Shown here one piece after another: positions 11,061 through 21,186 of a DNA stretch of 64,000 bases. The stretch comes from Microthrixaceae bacterium (GTDB lineage Bacteria; Actinomycetota; Acidimicrobiia; Acidimicrobiales; Microtrichaceae), in assembly GCA_027493675.1 (NCBI GenBank), contig JAOSKI010000003.1:1-64000 (forward strand), read 5' to 3'. Both the position numbers and the translations under genes were made by a program. The notes under the pieces are model-generated. The model was not told the origin of the DNA, did not search any database, and was given only the letters and a program-made list of their open reading frames with translations. Position 1 is the first letter of the stretch, and every line of letters begins with the position of its first letter.

Positions 11061-11372
11061 TCAGCACGCCCACCGCCCGGTGCCGCCGAGCCTGTCCGCG
11101 ACTCGCCGAATCGCCAGCACAAAGGGCTCGTCCTCGAGCTGCACGTCGGGCGCCAGCTTGCCGAACGGCACCATGGAGTCGTGCTCTTGGCCGCGAGCGG
11201 TCATCCAGGCTGTCCAGGCATCGTGAACGTTCTCTGCCGTCACCGCCTGCCCGACGGCGAGGGCAAGGACCGCGCATGCAGCAGCATGAGATCGCCTGCG
11301 CCTTCCGACGGCACCAGGTCGGGAGGCAGCTCCCCGCCTGATCTCGTCGGCGACATCGGACAGGTAGCTCAC
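11061..11372 (-). CDS. Small conserved actinobacterial protein (DUF7701-like)
   Basis: 103 residues, reading SYLSDVADEIRRGA at the start, AVTAENVHDAWTAWM in the middle and VPFGKLAPDVQLEDEPFV before the C-terminus. I associate this pattern with short soluble actinobacterial and phage-related proteins of unknown function (DUF7701-like); that match is from memory and needs a search. It starts with GTG overlapping the stop of the membrane-protein gene (GTGA), so it is translationally coupled to it. A small region near residues 22-32 looks scrambled by compensating indels. No catalytic motif is seen. Confidence 0.58.
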   Translation of the reverse strand: MSYLSDVADEIRRGAASRPGAVGRRRRSHAAACAVLALAVGQAVTAENVHDAWTAWMTARGQEHDSMVPFGKLAPDVQLEDEPFVLAIRRVADRLGGTGRWAC

Positions 11373-11861
11373 GACATCAACACTCGCGCCCCGAGCGTCA
11401 GGTACACCGCGAGGAACAGCAGCGGGACGAGCACGCTCGACGAATCCCAGCTCCGCGTGGCGTCCCTTCCACCAGGGCGGCGACTCGTCGGCCTTAAGGA
11501 ACTCCCCCTCGCGCTCCGAAGATCCGGACGGGAAGGTGCTCCGCTCAATCTCCGTGATGACCTTGAACTTCGCGACGGTTCAGGTCGCGATAGCTGCGGA
11601 GGAGAAGCCACCACGTCAGCGACAGGATGGCCCCGACCCCAGCCGTGCGCGAGTAGTGCGACACCGTCTGGCTTCGGCAAGTCCTGGCTGCCCGCATCCG
11701 TCGCGGCTGCCAACAGGCCGACGAAGGCTGCGAGCCCGGTGTTGATGGTCAGGAAGTAGCTGTTCGCCGTCGCCCGGCGCCCTGAGGATTCGGTCTACCT
11801 GCTCGACCGCGACCTTGTAGAGGTCGAGGACAACAGGGTCGACCGAAGGGCTATCGCCCAC
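11369..11861 (-). CDS. RipA-like small membrane protein, partner of TIR gene (frameshifted)
   Basis: About 160 residues after joining three frames. The N-terminus PVVLDLYKVAVEQVDRI, followed by ATANSYFLTINTGLAAFVGLL and later ILSLTWWLLLRSYRDLNRRK, FKVITEIE and a C-terminal hydrophobic segment VLVPLLFLAVYLTL, fits the RipA/SLATT-like multi-pass proteins often encoded beside TIR genes. It probably sits in the inner membrane as an effector or pore subunit. The GTG start lies inside the last codons of the TIR gene, and its stop overlaps the next gene. Frameshifts near 11790, 11700, 11600 and 11450 make its exact length uncertain. Function is inferred from this pairing. Confidence 0.68.
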
Positions 11862-12243
11862 CAGCGATCAGCTTCTTGAGGTTGTCCCACGTCCAGTTGT
11901 AAAGATCTTGTCGCTGTCGAGCGCCGCCGTCGGCTTCCGGGCCGTCCCGTTCGGACGTCCGTCCAGCAGGAAGTAGGGCTTCCCCCTCGGATCGTGCGAT
12001 CCGGATCTCCTCGTTCACGCCCGTGGCGGTGTGGAGTGTGCTCGCCGCAGATCACGATGACCTGCTGAACCCGCTTGATGCGGCGCCGAGCGTCGTCCTT
12101 CCAGCCCGGCGAGGGGACCTTGACCGAGTGATCCCTGAGATCTCGAAGGGCGTATCAGGGTTCTTCGCCTGCCCGACCAGCAGGTTCTTGCAGTCCAAGT
12201 CATGGTCGTAGTCGAAGCTGATGAACACGGGTGCGAGCGCCAT
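11851..12243 (-). CDS. TIR-like (MTH538/ThsB-type) signalling protein (frameshifted)
   Basis: About 130 residues. It opens with APVFISFDYDHDLDCKNLL and AKNPDTPFEISDHSVK, contains RRRIKRVQQVIVICGEHT, then a glutamate in GVNEEIRIARSEGKPYF, and ends NWTWDNLKKLI. This order matches the MTH538/DUF1863 TIR-like family, which includes the Thoeris sensor ThsB; such proteins process NAD to nucleotide signals. The GAGGAG ribosome site eight bases before the ATG at 12243 supports the start. Frameshifts are near 12130, 12040 and 11940. It is first in a tight operon with the RipA-like membrane protein, which suggests a signal-effector pair. NADase activity is an inference from the family. Confidence 0.8.
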
Positions 12244-12380
12244 CCGGGAGTCTCCTCGGGGTTGATGCGACTTCAGGACAGCGTACGAGGCCCATGCTTG
12301 ACAAGAATGGCGACCGGAACGTCCGTTGCGGCCACCGTGCCGGCCACAGCAGATCCAGAGCACGAGAGGTGGTGAGGGAA

Positions 12381-12780
12381 CGATGCAGACGGCGATCGCC
12401 GTGTGGGGGAGCCGTGTTGGCCACCGCTTGTGCGTGCGCGCGAACTCCTCACCTGGCGACACGAGCGAATCAAGGTCCAGGTCAAGCTGACGCTTGCGAC
12501 CGAAGCACTGGGCATCGACGCGGACGACGCCGATCGGCGTCTCGTTCGGATTGAGGACGATCGTGGCCTACCTCAAGGCGTCTGCCTGCTGGTGTCGGTA
12601 GCGAACGCCGGCGGCACCCCGTGCAGATCGTCAGCGCATACCGCGGGCGAGAAGTACGAGCACCAGGTGGTGCCGGTGGGGCTGCCGATCGTGCTCGAGC
12701 CGAACACCGGGATCGATCTCAGGCTTCAGCCGGAGTGGATGGCGAACGAAGCCAGAGGACCGAAGTCGGTCGGGTCCTAG
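12381..12780 (+). CDS. Membrane-anchored hypothetical protein, divergent (frameshifted)
   Basis: About 130 residues. The start MQTAIAVWGAVLATAC is a likely single transmembrane anchor, if one or two single-base shifts near 12410-12440 are accepted. It is followed by ELLTWRHERIKVQVKLTLA and a beta-rich outer or inner domain (LLVSVANAGGTP, YEHQVVPVGLPIVLEPNTGI). That layout is common in actinobacterial proteins with an Ig-like domain and no assigned role. A purine-rich ribosome site (GAGGTGGTGAGGG) precedes the ATG. It is the only plus-strand gene of the island and is divergent from the TIR operon by about 140 bp, so shared regulation is possible. Confidence 0.5.
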
Positions 12781-13002
12781 ATGCTCTTGGCCGCCGCTAC
12801 CCGGTCGGCCCGGAGCTGGTGGAGCCGGTCGTTGCTGCGGTGCAGTACTTCCCCCACCAGTGCGCGCATACAAGCGGAAGGACGGAGCCGACGACGACTC
12901 GATGAGACAGTTTGGCAGCGCGTTCCAGGCATTCGATGCGGCGACGCTGATCCGGCTGCCCGACAGGACCCGAACCGAAGGCTCGCTGACGGCAGGGCTA
13001 CG
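12781..13002. other. Intergenic, no supported gene
   Basis: High-GC sequence with short open frames in two phases but no recognisable protein. It may be the remains of a gene whose frame is broken by errors, because quality visibly falls at the homopolymer runs that follow. Confidence 0.4.
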
Positions 13003-13540
13003 ACCCCCCCCCTTACATCACCCCTATCATTTTTTTTGTCGACACCCGGTTCTCCCTTTTTTTTGTTTCTCTTTTTTTTCCGCTCCGTGATCAGGTTACT
13101 GGCTCGGTCCTCCTCAGGCTGCCTGGTCCCTCATGCCCTCGCCCTCTTAGCGGACCCGCCTCGGCCGCTCGGCGTCCTAGCCCTTGCGGAACCCCCACCA
13201 GGGCCTCCACCGCTTCGATGGGCGTATTTCAGTATTTTTTCATTCGGTGTAGATTTCCTATTCCGGGCCGGTTCCCTGATCGGTAATCAACTTGATCTGT
13301 TGGTATGAATTTCCCACTCCGGAAACGAGGTTTCCTGATCGTACTCACATCTGTATTTTCATCCAGTGTGAATTTCCACTCGAAACTTGGTTTGATGTAT
13401 ATTGATTTTTTCTTAGTTTAGCGGGATCGCCAAATTTATGGGGTATTCGTATTTTTTTCTTCTGGCTTTTGTATATTGATTTTTTTATTTGTATGATTAT
13501 AGTTTTGTATAGTTGTATTTTTGTGTAAGATTATGAATTT
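13003..13540. other. AT-rich, homopolymer-laden segment; probable low-quality join
   Basis: Base composition drops abruptly and runs of eight C or eight or more T appear (for example at 13006, 13030, 13055 and 13072). Later parts are strings such as TATTTTTTTCTTCTGG and repeated TTGTATA. No gene fits. The surrounding 60 kb contains nothing similar. A natural AT island is possible, but the pattern of long homopolymers next to decaying copies of a flanking gene looks more like degraded consensus at an assembly join. Confidence 0.6.
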
Positions 13541-13680
13541 GATCGGTAGTCAACTTGATCTGTATTTGTCATCGCGGTGTGAATTCCCGACTGGCCGGGC
13601 CGGGGTTCCGCCGATCGGTAGTCAACTTGACTTGTGTTGGTCATGTTCGTGTGGACCGCCGACATGCCCGGGACCGGGTC
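13271..13680 (-). repeat. Decaying tandem copies of a hyuB segment
   Basis: GATCGGTAGTCAACTTGA occurs at 13541-13558 and again exactly at 13613-13630 (72-bp period). A one-mismatch copy lies at 13278-13295 and a more degraded one around 13331-13385. On the minus strand the best copy encodes MSAVHTNMTNT, the conserved segment that follows GGGQGG in hydantoinase B proteins; the next copy reads QSGIHTAMTNT. So the repeat is a reiteration of hyuB coding sequence, becoming less exact and more AT-rich with distance from the gene. Confidence 0.75.
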
Positions 13681-15077
13681 GCCCGAACGCCCACGCGGAT
13701 CAGGGGCCTGCCGCCCTGCCCGCCCCCGATCGTCTCGTAGTACACCCACGGGGTGCGGTCCCCGCCGCCGCCGACCGAACCCAGCAGCACGTTGTTCATG
13801 GTCCCCTGGCCTGCGGCCGGCACCCGTTCGGGTACGGCCTGCGCGAGCGTCGCCTGACAGAGGTCGGCCACACGCTGGGACACCTCCACGTTGCCTGCAC
13901 CCACCGCGACAGGAACGACCGCATCGACCAGCGACCCGGCGGAGGTGAGAACCCTCACCGGCTCCATCACCCCGGCGTTCGCGGGCAGGGTCGGATCGAG
14001 CGCCGCACGCAGGGCGAAGCCGACCGCCGACACGGTCACCGCACGCACCGCGTTCATGTTGCCGGGCACCTGGCGGTCGGTACCGGTGAAGTCGAAGGTG
14101 ATCCGCGGCATGTCAGTGACAGGGTCGCGTTCGACGCTCAGCGACAGGTGCAACCGCGCGCTGCTGCGCAGGCGATCGGCGCCAGTCTGCCGGTGCTGCA
14201 CCTCACCGGTCAGGGCCGCCGGGTCGACCTGAACCGGCAGCACCGGTCCGGTGGAGTCCAGCATGTCGGTCGCCACCCAGGTCCCTGTCGGCAACGGATC
14301 CAGCACCGCCCGGGCGCATCGCGCCGTGGTGCAGCACCGCGTCGAAGGGCGCGCCGGCGAGCTCGGCCAACCGGCGTACACCCACCTCGTTGGCGCCGAT
14401 CTGCGCCGCCAGGTCACCGCTGCGTTCACCCGGCGTGCGCGAGTTGGCCAACAGCAGCTCACGCACCTCAGGGGTGAACAGCATCGGGGGATCCTGAGGC
14501 CTTCTTGGAAGATCTCGGTCGCGTCAGCCGGCATCGACCCCGGAGCGGCACCACCCACGTCGGCGTGATGGGCCCGGTTGGCCACCCAACCGACCAGCTC
14601 ACCGGCACCCACCGGCCACCGGCTCCCACCCTGCCGCCACCACCCACCGGGGCACCATCGGGCACCGGGGCACCTTTGGGAGCAGCGAAGCATGGAGCCA
14701 CCAGGGTGATGTCGTTCAGGTGGGTGCCTCCCGGCGAAGGGATCGTTCACGATCGCCTGGTCACCGGGGCCCATCCGGTCACCGATGGAATCGATCACCG
14801 CGGCCACCGACGCCGGCATCGAACCCAGGTGCACCGGGATGTGCTCGGCCTGGGCCAGGATCGCCCCCTCCGGGGAAAATACGGCGGCCGAGCAGTCGGC
14901 ACGCTCGCCTGATGTTGGGACTGAACGCCGATCGTTGCAGGACGGCTCCCATCTCCTCGGCGATCCCCGACAGACGCGCGATCAGGACCGCCAGGCCTGC
15001 GGCATCTCCAGCAGCATCGCCAACGGCATCCCCGCGGCATTCGCCCCAGCACCCGCCGGCCGAGCCCCGCCGCCCAT
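13640..15077 (-). CDS. hyuB: Hydantoinase B/oxoprolinase subunit, 3' end lost
   Basis: The B subunit of an ATP-dependent hydantoinase or 5-oxoprolinase, acting with HyuA to open cyclic amides. Family segments seen: GIAEEMGAVLQRSAFSPNI near the start, VHLGSMPASVAAVIDSIGD, QAIVNDPFAGGTHLNDI across a shift, FDFTGTDRQVPGNMNAVRA and YYETIGGGQGG. The family is usually 520-570 residues; about 460 are present, because the gene runs into the repeat block after MSAVHTNMTNT. Its ATG overlaps the hyuA stop (TGATG). Frameshifts near 14930, 14690, 14480 and 14260 also interrupt it. If the join is real the enzyme is truncated; if it is an assembly fault the gene is intact in the organism. Confidence 0.88.
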
Positions 15078-16881
15078 CACAGGACCTCCCGGCGCTGCAG
15101 CACCAGCGCCCCGAGCGCTCCCCGGCGGCCGTGCCAGCCCTCGGGGATCCAGATCGTGCAGTCGTCACGGGCCACCACCTCGGGACCAAGCACCACCTCG
15201 GCGCCCAGGTCGTGCGCGGCCGCCGAGAACACCTTGCTCGCCTCCATAGGCGCAGGCGCAGTGAGCGACACGCGCACCGCGGTCAACTCGACGGGCGTCG
15301 AGGGTCGGCTGTAGCCGTTCACCTGCTGGTGGACCTCGTGGAAACCCTCGACGCTGCGCACCCGCAGGTCGTGGCTCTGACCCTGATAACGGCAGTCCAG
15401 GAACACCTCCGCTGTCGCGTCGGGGCGACCGAGCGCCCGCCGCGCCTCACCGGTGAGCTCCTCGACACGACCCGCAAGGCCGTGGTGCTCGAGCGGTGTG
15501 GGCCAGGAGCGCACGAGCTCCACCCCTCGTGGGCTGGTCAGCAGTCCCACTGCGCTCAGCACACCGGCCATCGCAGGGACGATCACCGTGGCCACACCCA
15601 GTTCGTCGGCCACCTCACAGCCGTGCAGCGGTCCCGCCCCGCCGAAGGCCACCAGCGCCAGCGACGCCGGATCGACCCCCGTGCCACCGAGACCCGTCGC
15701 AGAGCCTGGACCATCGTGGTGTTGACCACACGCAGCACACCTCCGGGGTCCACCCCGGCGGCTCGCATGGCGTCGGCCGCGGCACGCTCGTCGAGGGTCC
15801 CCAGGCCGCTGAACGCGGAGCCGAGCGGGATCCGCCCCGTGAGAAGGTTCGCGTCGGTCACCGTCGGCACGGTGCCACCGCGCCCGTAGCAGACCGGCCC
15901 TGGAACCGCGCCCGCGGATCGTGGCCCCACCACCAGCGCCCCACCGGGATCGAGGCCTGCGATGCTCCCACCACCCGCGCCCACGGTGTGGATGTCGAGC
16001 GCGGGCAACCTCACCGGGTAACCAGCCACCACCTGCTGCGCGGCCATCTTCGGCGCACCCCCGCTGATGAGGCACACGTCGGTGCTGGTGCCGCCCATGT
16101 CGAAGCTCAACGCATCGGGGTACCCGCACGCGGCGGCGACCACCGCCGCAGCGCGCGCCCCTGCAGCCGGTCCCGACAACAGCAGCGACGCCGGCACCTG
16201 TGATGCTCGGTCAGCCTCCACCAACGCTCCGCCCGAGGTCATCACCGCTACCTCCTCGGCCATGGCCCGCAGGCCCTTCAGGTAGCTGCTGCACACCGGA
16301 CGCAGCGCCGCGTTCAGAACCGTGGTCACGGTTCGTTCGTACTCGCGGAACTCCGGTGACACCTCGTGCGACGCGGTGACGTCCCAGCCCCTGCGCCGCA
16401 ACCCGGTGGCGATCAACTCCTCGTGGGCCGGGTTCAGATCGGAGTGCAGCAACACCACCGCCACGGCATCCACCGCCGGGTCGACTTCGATCCCCTCCAC
16501 CCCGACCACGGGCGTGATCTCATGACCGTCGGGGCCGATGCGTCCCTCCACCTCGATGCGGTCGGTCCGTGACACCAGCGGCGGGGGCCTGTCCACCCAC
16601 GGGTCGTACAGCGACGGCCGGTCCTGACGGGCGATCTCGATCACGTCCGCGAAGCCCGAGTTGGTGACCAGCGCGACCCGCGCCACGGTGCCCTCGAGCA
16701 GGGCGTTGGTGGCCACGGTGGTGCCGTGGGAGAGGAAACCCGGACGATCGATGCCCAGTTGGGCGAGCCCTGCCCGCACTGCTTCACCCGGATCCTCAGG
16801 GGTGGAGGGAACCTTCAGGATGCGCCCGGAGGGGTCCACGATGTCGGTGAAGGTGCCTCCGCTGTCAGCTCCTACACGCAC
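15077..16881 (-). CDS. hyuA: Hydantoinase A/oxoprolinase subunit (one frameshift)
   Basis: About 600 residues, somewhat shorter than the usual ~680. It starts RVGADSGGTFTDIV, the ASKHA-type phosphate-binding loop at residues 2-15, and has a second nucleotide motif SFDMGGTSTDVCL and the glycine-rich TVGAGGGSIA. The ATPase activates the cyclic amide for ring opening by the A/B complex. A single frameshift near 15690 separates it from the C-terminal part VAFGGAGPLHGCEVADELGV, which is typical of the family. It starts with GTG and overlaps hyuB, so the two are co-translated. The substrate (5-oxoproline, hydantoin or acetone-like) cannot be read from sequence. Confidence 0.9.
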
Positions 16882-16924
16882 GCGCCAAACCTATCGGAAC
16901 GACCTGTGCGAGCCACCGAGGGGG

Positions 16925-17970
16925 TCACCGGGGCGGAACCGCCATCAGCCAGAGGTCCTCACCGAGTGCGGCCTCCCAACGCCGTAGCGAAGCCTCCCCG
17001 CCGCGGTCGGCTTCGTCGTCGACGAACACCGCCGTGTCGGCGACGCTGCGCAACCAGCCGTCGCGGCGGGCGATGGCCGCCCGCCGCGCCTCGACATCAC
17101 CGGGGCGGGCCTTCTCGAGCACCACGACCCCTGAGGCGCCGTCGACCAGCCGTGCGAACTCGCCCGCCGCTGCTCCGGCCCAACCGGCAGCCGGATCCGG
17201 ATACGGCAACACCGCCACGTAACCCAGACCGCATCGTTCGGCGGCGTGGGCGGCGACGGTCTCGGCACCCCTGCGCAGGCCTGTGAGAACCACCAGATCC
17301 GGGTGCATCTCGGCGTGCGCGGCGAGTACCCGCGCGAGCTCGTCGACCAGAGCGCCGCCCTCGAGCGAATCGTCGCCCGAACCGGTGACCACCAGGACAT
17401 GACCCTCGGGCACCCGCGGGTCTGCTGCACGGCGTCGGTCGGACGGACCCACGTCGTCGGAGTCGCCGAGCGCCTCCCGCGGCGGGGCACCGCTGCCCGA
17501 GGACGCCCCACCCCGACCGATCGCACCCACGGCCAGGCGGTCCGCCAGATCGTTCCAACGATCACCGGAATGGCCCTTGACCCATTCGAGGCTCAGGCCC
17601 GCACGATCACGGAAGTGGGGGCACGACCTGCTCCCACAGGTCCCGGTTGGCAACCGGGTCCTTGCGCGAGTTTCGCCAGTCGCGCTTCAGCCACCCCCTG
17701 CCACCAACGGTCCCGCCAGCAGTTCACCACATATGTCGAATCCGACACGATGTGCAGCGGATCCTCGAACCGCTCACACGCGCGCAGAACCGCTGTGAGC
17801 TCCATACGCTGGTTGGTGGTGTCCGCTTCGTACCCTGCCGCCCAGTCACCATCGGGTTCGATCCAGGCCCATCCACCCGGACCCGGGTTGCCGCTGCACG
17901 CGCCGTCGGTGAAGACCGTGGTGCCCACACCGGGTTCGCCGGTGGCGCGAGAGTGTTCAGAGGAGCCCAT
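16925..17970 (-). CDS. rnhA: RNase HI fused to a SLOG/DprA-like domain (frameshifted)
   Basis: About 345 residues. The first ~150 are ribonuclease HI, which removes RNA from RNA-DNA hybrids: [17 protein letters not shown] with the first aspartate, a glutamate in [11 protein letters not shown], the aspartate of VSDSTYVVN, and later [17 protein letters not shown] with the fourth acidic residue. A linker of about 45 residues leads to a ~150-residue Rossmann-like domain, [11 protein letters not shown] then [16 protein letters not shown] and [14 protein letters not shown], resembling SLOG or lysine-decarboxylase-like nucleotide-binding folds. RNase HI is usually ~150 residues and stands alone. A frameshift near 17630 lies inside the RNase domain. 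It is divergent from aceE by 31 bp. Confidence 0.85.
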
Positions 17971-18001
17971 CGCCGCAACATAGGACCTGACGAGGACACT
18001 G

Positions 18002-20739
18002 ATGATCATCGACGGTTTCGCCCACCAGCTTCCCGACATCGATCCGGAGGAGACCCGGGAGTGGCTCGACTCCCTCGAGGCGGTGGTCGAACAACGGGGC
18101 AAGGCGCGTGCGCAGTACCTGATGGCCCGACTGAACTCGCGGGCGAGACGCCTCGCAGTGGGCACCCCGGCGAGCGTCTCCACGCCCTATGTCAACACCA
18201 TCCCGCCCGAGGACGAACCCTGGTTCCCCGGCGACGAGGACATGGAGCGGTCCATCCGGCGCTTCATCCGTTGGAACGCAGCCGCCCAGGTCGTGCGCGC
18301 CAACAAGTCCGCGGAGGGCATCGGCGGGCACCTGTCCACCTATGCATCCTCCGCAGCGCTGTACGAGGTGGGGTTCAACCACTTCTTCCGCGGCAAGGAC
18401 GCCGGCCCGGGTGACCACGTGTACTTCCAGGGTCACACCTCACCGGGCATCTATGCGCGGGCCTTCATGGAGGGGCGCCTCAGCGAGGCCGACATGGACC
18501 GGTTCCGCCTCGAGATCGACACCCCCCAACGCAGTGGCCGGGGCCTCCCCTCGTACCCCCATCCCCGAACCATGGCCGACTTCTGGGAGTTCCCGACGGT
18601 GTCGATGGGCCTGGGCCCGATCATGTCGATCTACCAGGCACGCTTCAACCGGTACCTGCAGAACCGCCGCATCGACGACACCACCGAATCGCGTGTGTGG
18701 TGCTTCGTGGGTGACGGCGAGGTGGATGAACCCGAGACTCTTGGGTCGATCTCACTGGCCGCCCGCGAGCAGCTCGACAACCTGACCTGGGTGGTCAACT
18801 GCAACCTGCAACGCCTGGACGGTCCGGTGCGGGGCAACGGCAAGATCATCCAGGAGCTCGAGGCGATCTTCCGCGGTGCGGGTTGGAACGTGATCAAGGT
18901 CATCTGGGGCCGCCGTTGGGACGAGCTGCTGGCCAAGGACACCGACGGGGTGCTGCTCAACCAGATGAACACCACCCTTGACGGTGAGTTCCAGCGCTAC
19001 GCCACCGAGGACGGCAACTACATCCGGGAGAACTTCTTCGGACCCGATCCTCGCCTTCGGGCGATGGTCGAGCACCTCTCCGACGACGACCTGACGTCGC
19101 TTCCCGCGGCGGGCACGACTACCGCAAGGTGTACGCGGCCTACCGCGCGGCGGTGGAGACCAAGGGCGTGCCCACTGTGATCCTCGCCAAGTCGATCAAG
19201 GGTTGGACGCTGGGGCCGGGCCTCGAGGGACGCAACTCGACCCACCAGATCAAGAAGATGGACGCCGCCCAGCTCATGGAGCTCCGTGAACGGCTGCACC
19301 TACAGGAGGAGATCCCGGATTCAGCGTTGGCAGACGGGGTGCCGCCGTATGTTCTGCCCGCCTCGGACTCACCCGAGATGGAGTACATGCTGCAACGGCG
19401 CAGGGCCCTCGACGGTCCGCTGCCGGCCAGAACCGTGTCGACGCGACGTCCACTCGGCGGCTTCGGCACCGATCCCTTCGCCGAGTTGCTCGCGGGTTCG
19501 GGCAACAAGGCCGCCAGCACCACCACCGCGTTCACCCGATTGTTGCGCAACCTCTGCCGCGACCCCGAGATCGGCGCGCGGGTGGTACCGATCATCCCCG
19601 ACGAGGCCCGCACCTTCGGCATGGATGCACTGTTCCGCGAGCTCGGCATCTACGCCTCCCAGGGCCAGCTCTACGAGCCGGTGGACCACGAGCTGCTGCT
19701 CAGCTACAAGGAGTCGACCGACGGCCAGATCCTCGAAGAAGGCATAACCGAGGCGGGGAGCATGGCGTCTTGGATCGCCGCCGCCACCAGCTACGCGCAC
19801 CGCGGCGTGCCGATGATCCCGTTCTTCACCTACTACTCGATGTTCGGCTACCAGCGTGTGGGCGATCTCATGTGGGCTGCCGGGGATGCACGCGCACGTG
19901 GCTTCCTGATGGGCGCCACCGCTGGGCGCACCACCCTCATGGGAGAGGGACTGCAGCACTGCGACGGCCACAGCCAGCTGCTCATGTCGGTGCTGCCGTC
20001 GTGCCGCAGCTTCGACCCTGCGTTCGCGTTCGAGACCGCTCTGGTGATCCGCGAGGGGATCCGCCACATGTACCCGACCGACGGATCACCCGGAGAGGAC
20101 GCCTTCTACTTCCTCACGCTCTACAACGAGAACTACCCCATGCCCGCGATGCCCGACGACGCAGGCACCGGTCGGGTCGAACGGGGCGTGCTGGAGGGAC
20201 TGTACCGATGGGAACCCGCACCCGCCGGTGACGGTCCCGAGGCGACGATCCTGTTCTCGGGCACGTCGTGGTCCGCCGCGATCCAGGCACGTGACATCCT
20301 GGCCGAGCACTACGGGGTACGGGCGTCGCTGTGGTCGGCCACCTCCTACCAGCAGCTGCGCACGCAGGCGATGGAGACAGAGCGCTGGAACCGCCTGCAC
20401 CCCATGGATCCACCGCGGACAGCACGCCTGACCGAGATCCTCGGCGACAGCGCCGGGCCCGTGGTCGCGGTCAGCGACTTCATGCGCGCGGTGCCCGACC
20501 AGATCAGCCGCTGGGTCCCCAGCGAGCGCGGCTACTGCACCCTCGGCACCGACGGCTTCGGGCACTCCGACACCCGTGAGGCCCTCAGGCGGCACTTCGA
20601 GACCGACGCGCCACACGTCGTGGTGGCCGTACTGCACTCGTTGGCCCAGGCCGGCCTCGTTGACGCTTCGCGGGCCGCGGATGCGATCAAGCGATACAGC
20701 CTCGACCCCGAAGCAGCCCCGAGCTGGATCACTCCCTGA
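18002..20739 (+). CDS. aceE: Pyruvate dehydrogenase E1 component, AceE type (one frameshift)
   Basis: About 912 residues, full length for the homodimeric E1 that decarboxylates pyruvate with thiamine diphosphate and acetylates E2. The diphosphate-binding motif [20 protein letters not shown] lies near residue 237 with the following [14 protein letters not shown]. The N-terminal segment [15 protein letters not shown] and the C-terminal [19 protein letters not shown] are family landmarks. One base is missing or added near 19110, between DLTSLP and [12 protein letters not shown]. The ATG at 18002 follows the divergent promoter region shared with the RNase HI gene. E2 and E3 are not in the window, as is common in actinobacteria. 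Confidence 0.95.
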
Positions 20740-20828
20740 GGTGCATCACGGGTGGGTCTGGCTGTCCCAGTCAAGAGCCCTCAAGAGCTCGGCGACCTCT
20801 CAGGACTCCCCGGTGAGCACCGGATCGA

Positions 20829-21077
20829 TCAGTTCAAGTACGCGCTGGTGACGAATACCGCCGCGGCCAACAGCGTGCCCACCACGAACAACCACACCGC
20901 AGCCACGGGGAACCCGGCCTCGTGTGGCCCGATGCGAGCCGCCAAGGCATCCTCGCCGTTGCGTTGACCCGCGGCGAAGGAAGGCACCCCACGCGACTCA
21001 CCCAGGGGTTTGCGACAGACCTCGCAGGTGCGCATGTCGTCGCGCACCAGGAACTGGCAGTGCGGACACTTGTTCAC
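20829..21077 (-). CDS. Zinc-ribbon protein with one C-terminal membrane segment
   Basis: 82 residues. MNKCPHCQFLV and MRTCEVCRKPLG form a four-cysteine zinc ribbon in the first 25 residues. A hydrophobic segment AAVWLFVVGTLLAAAVFV near residues 58-75 should span the membrane, leaving the ribbon in the cytoplasm. Function unknown; such proteins are often accessory or regulatory. It is intact. It lies downstream of aceE on the opposite strand and 109 bp from the glycosylase gene. Confidence 0.7.
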   Translation of the reverse strand: MNKCPHCQFLVRDDMRTCEVCRKPLGESRGVPSFAAGQRNGEDALAARIGPHEAGFPVAAVWLFVVGTLLAAAVFVTSAYLN

Positions 21078-21186
21078 GGTGTTCTCCGGCTGGTGCTTCG
21101 GTTTCCGGCTGGTGCAATTCTCCGGCTTACCCCGATGCAGTCGGCCACTCCGGCCGCCGACTTGAGAACACAGTGCCCGATGGCCC

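Noticed and set aside
13271-13680. CRISPR array
   Set aside because: The repeated units are copies of hyuB coding sequence with uneven spacing and progressive decay. There are no unique spacers and no cas gene.
14720-15889. A 389-residue plus-strand open frame
   Set aside because: Antisense to hyuA and hyuB and rich in proline, arginine and serine.
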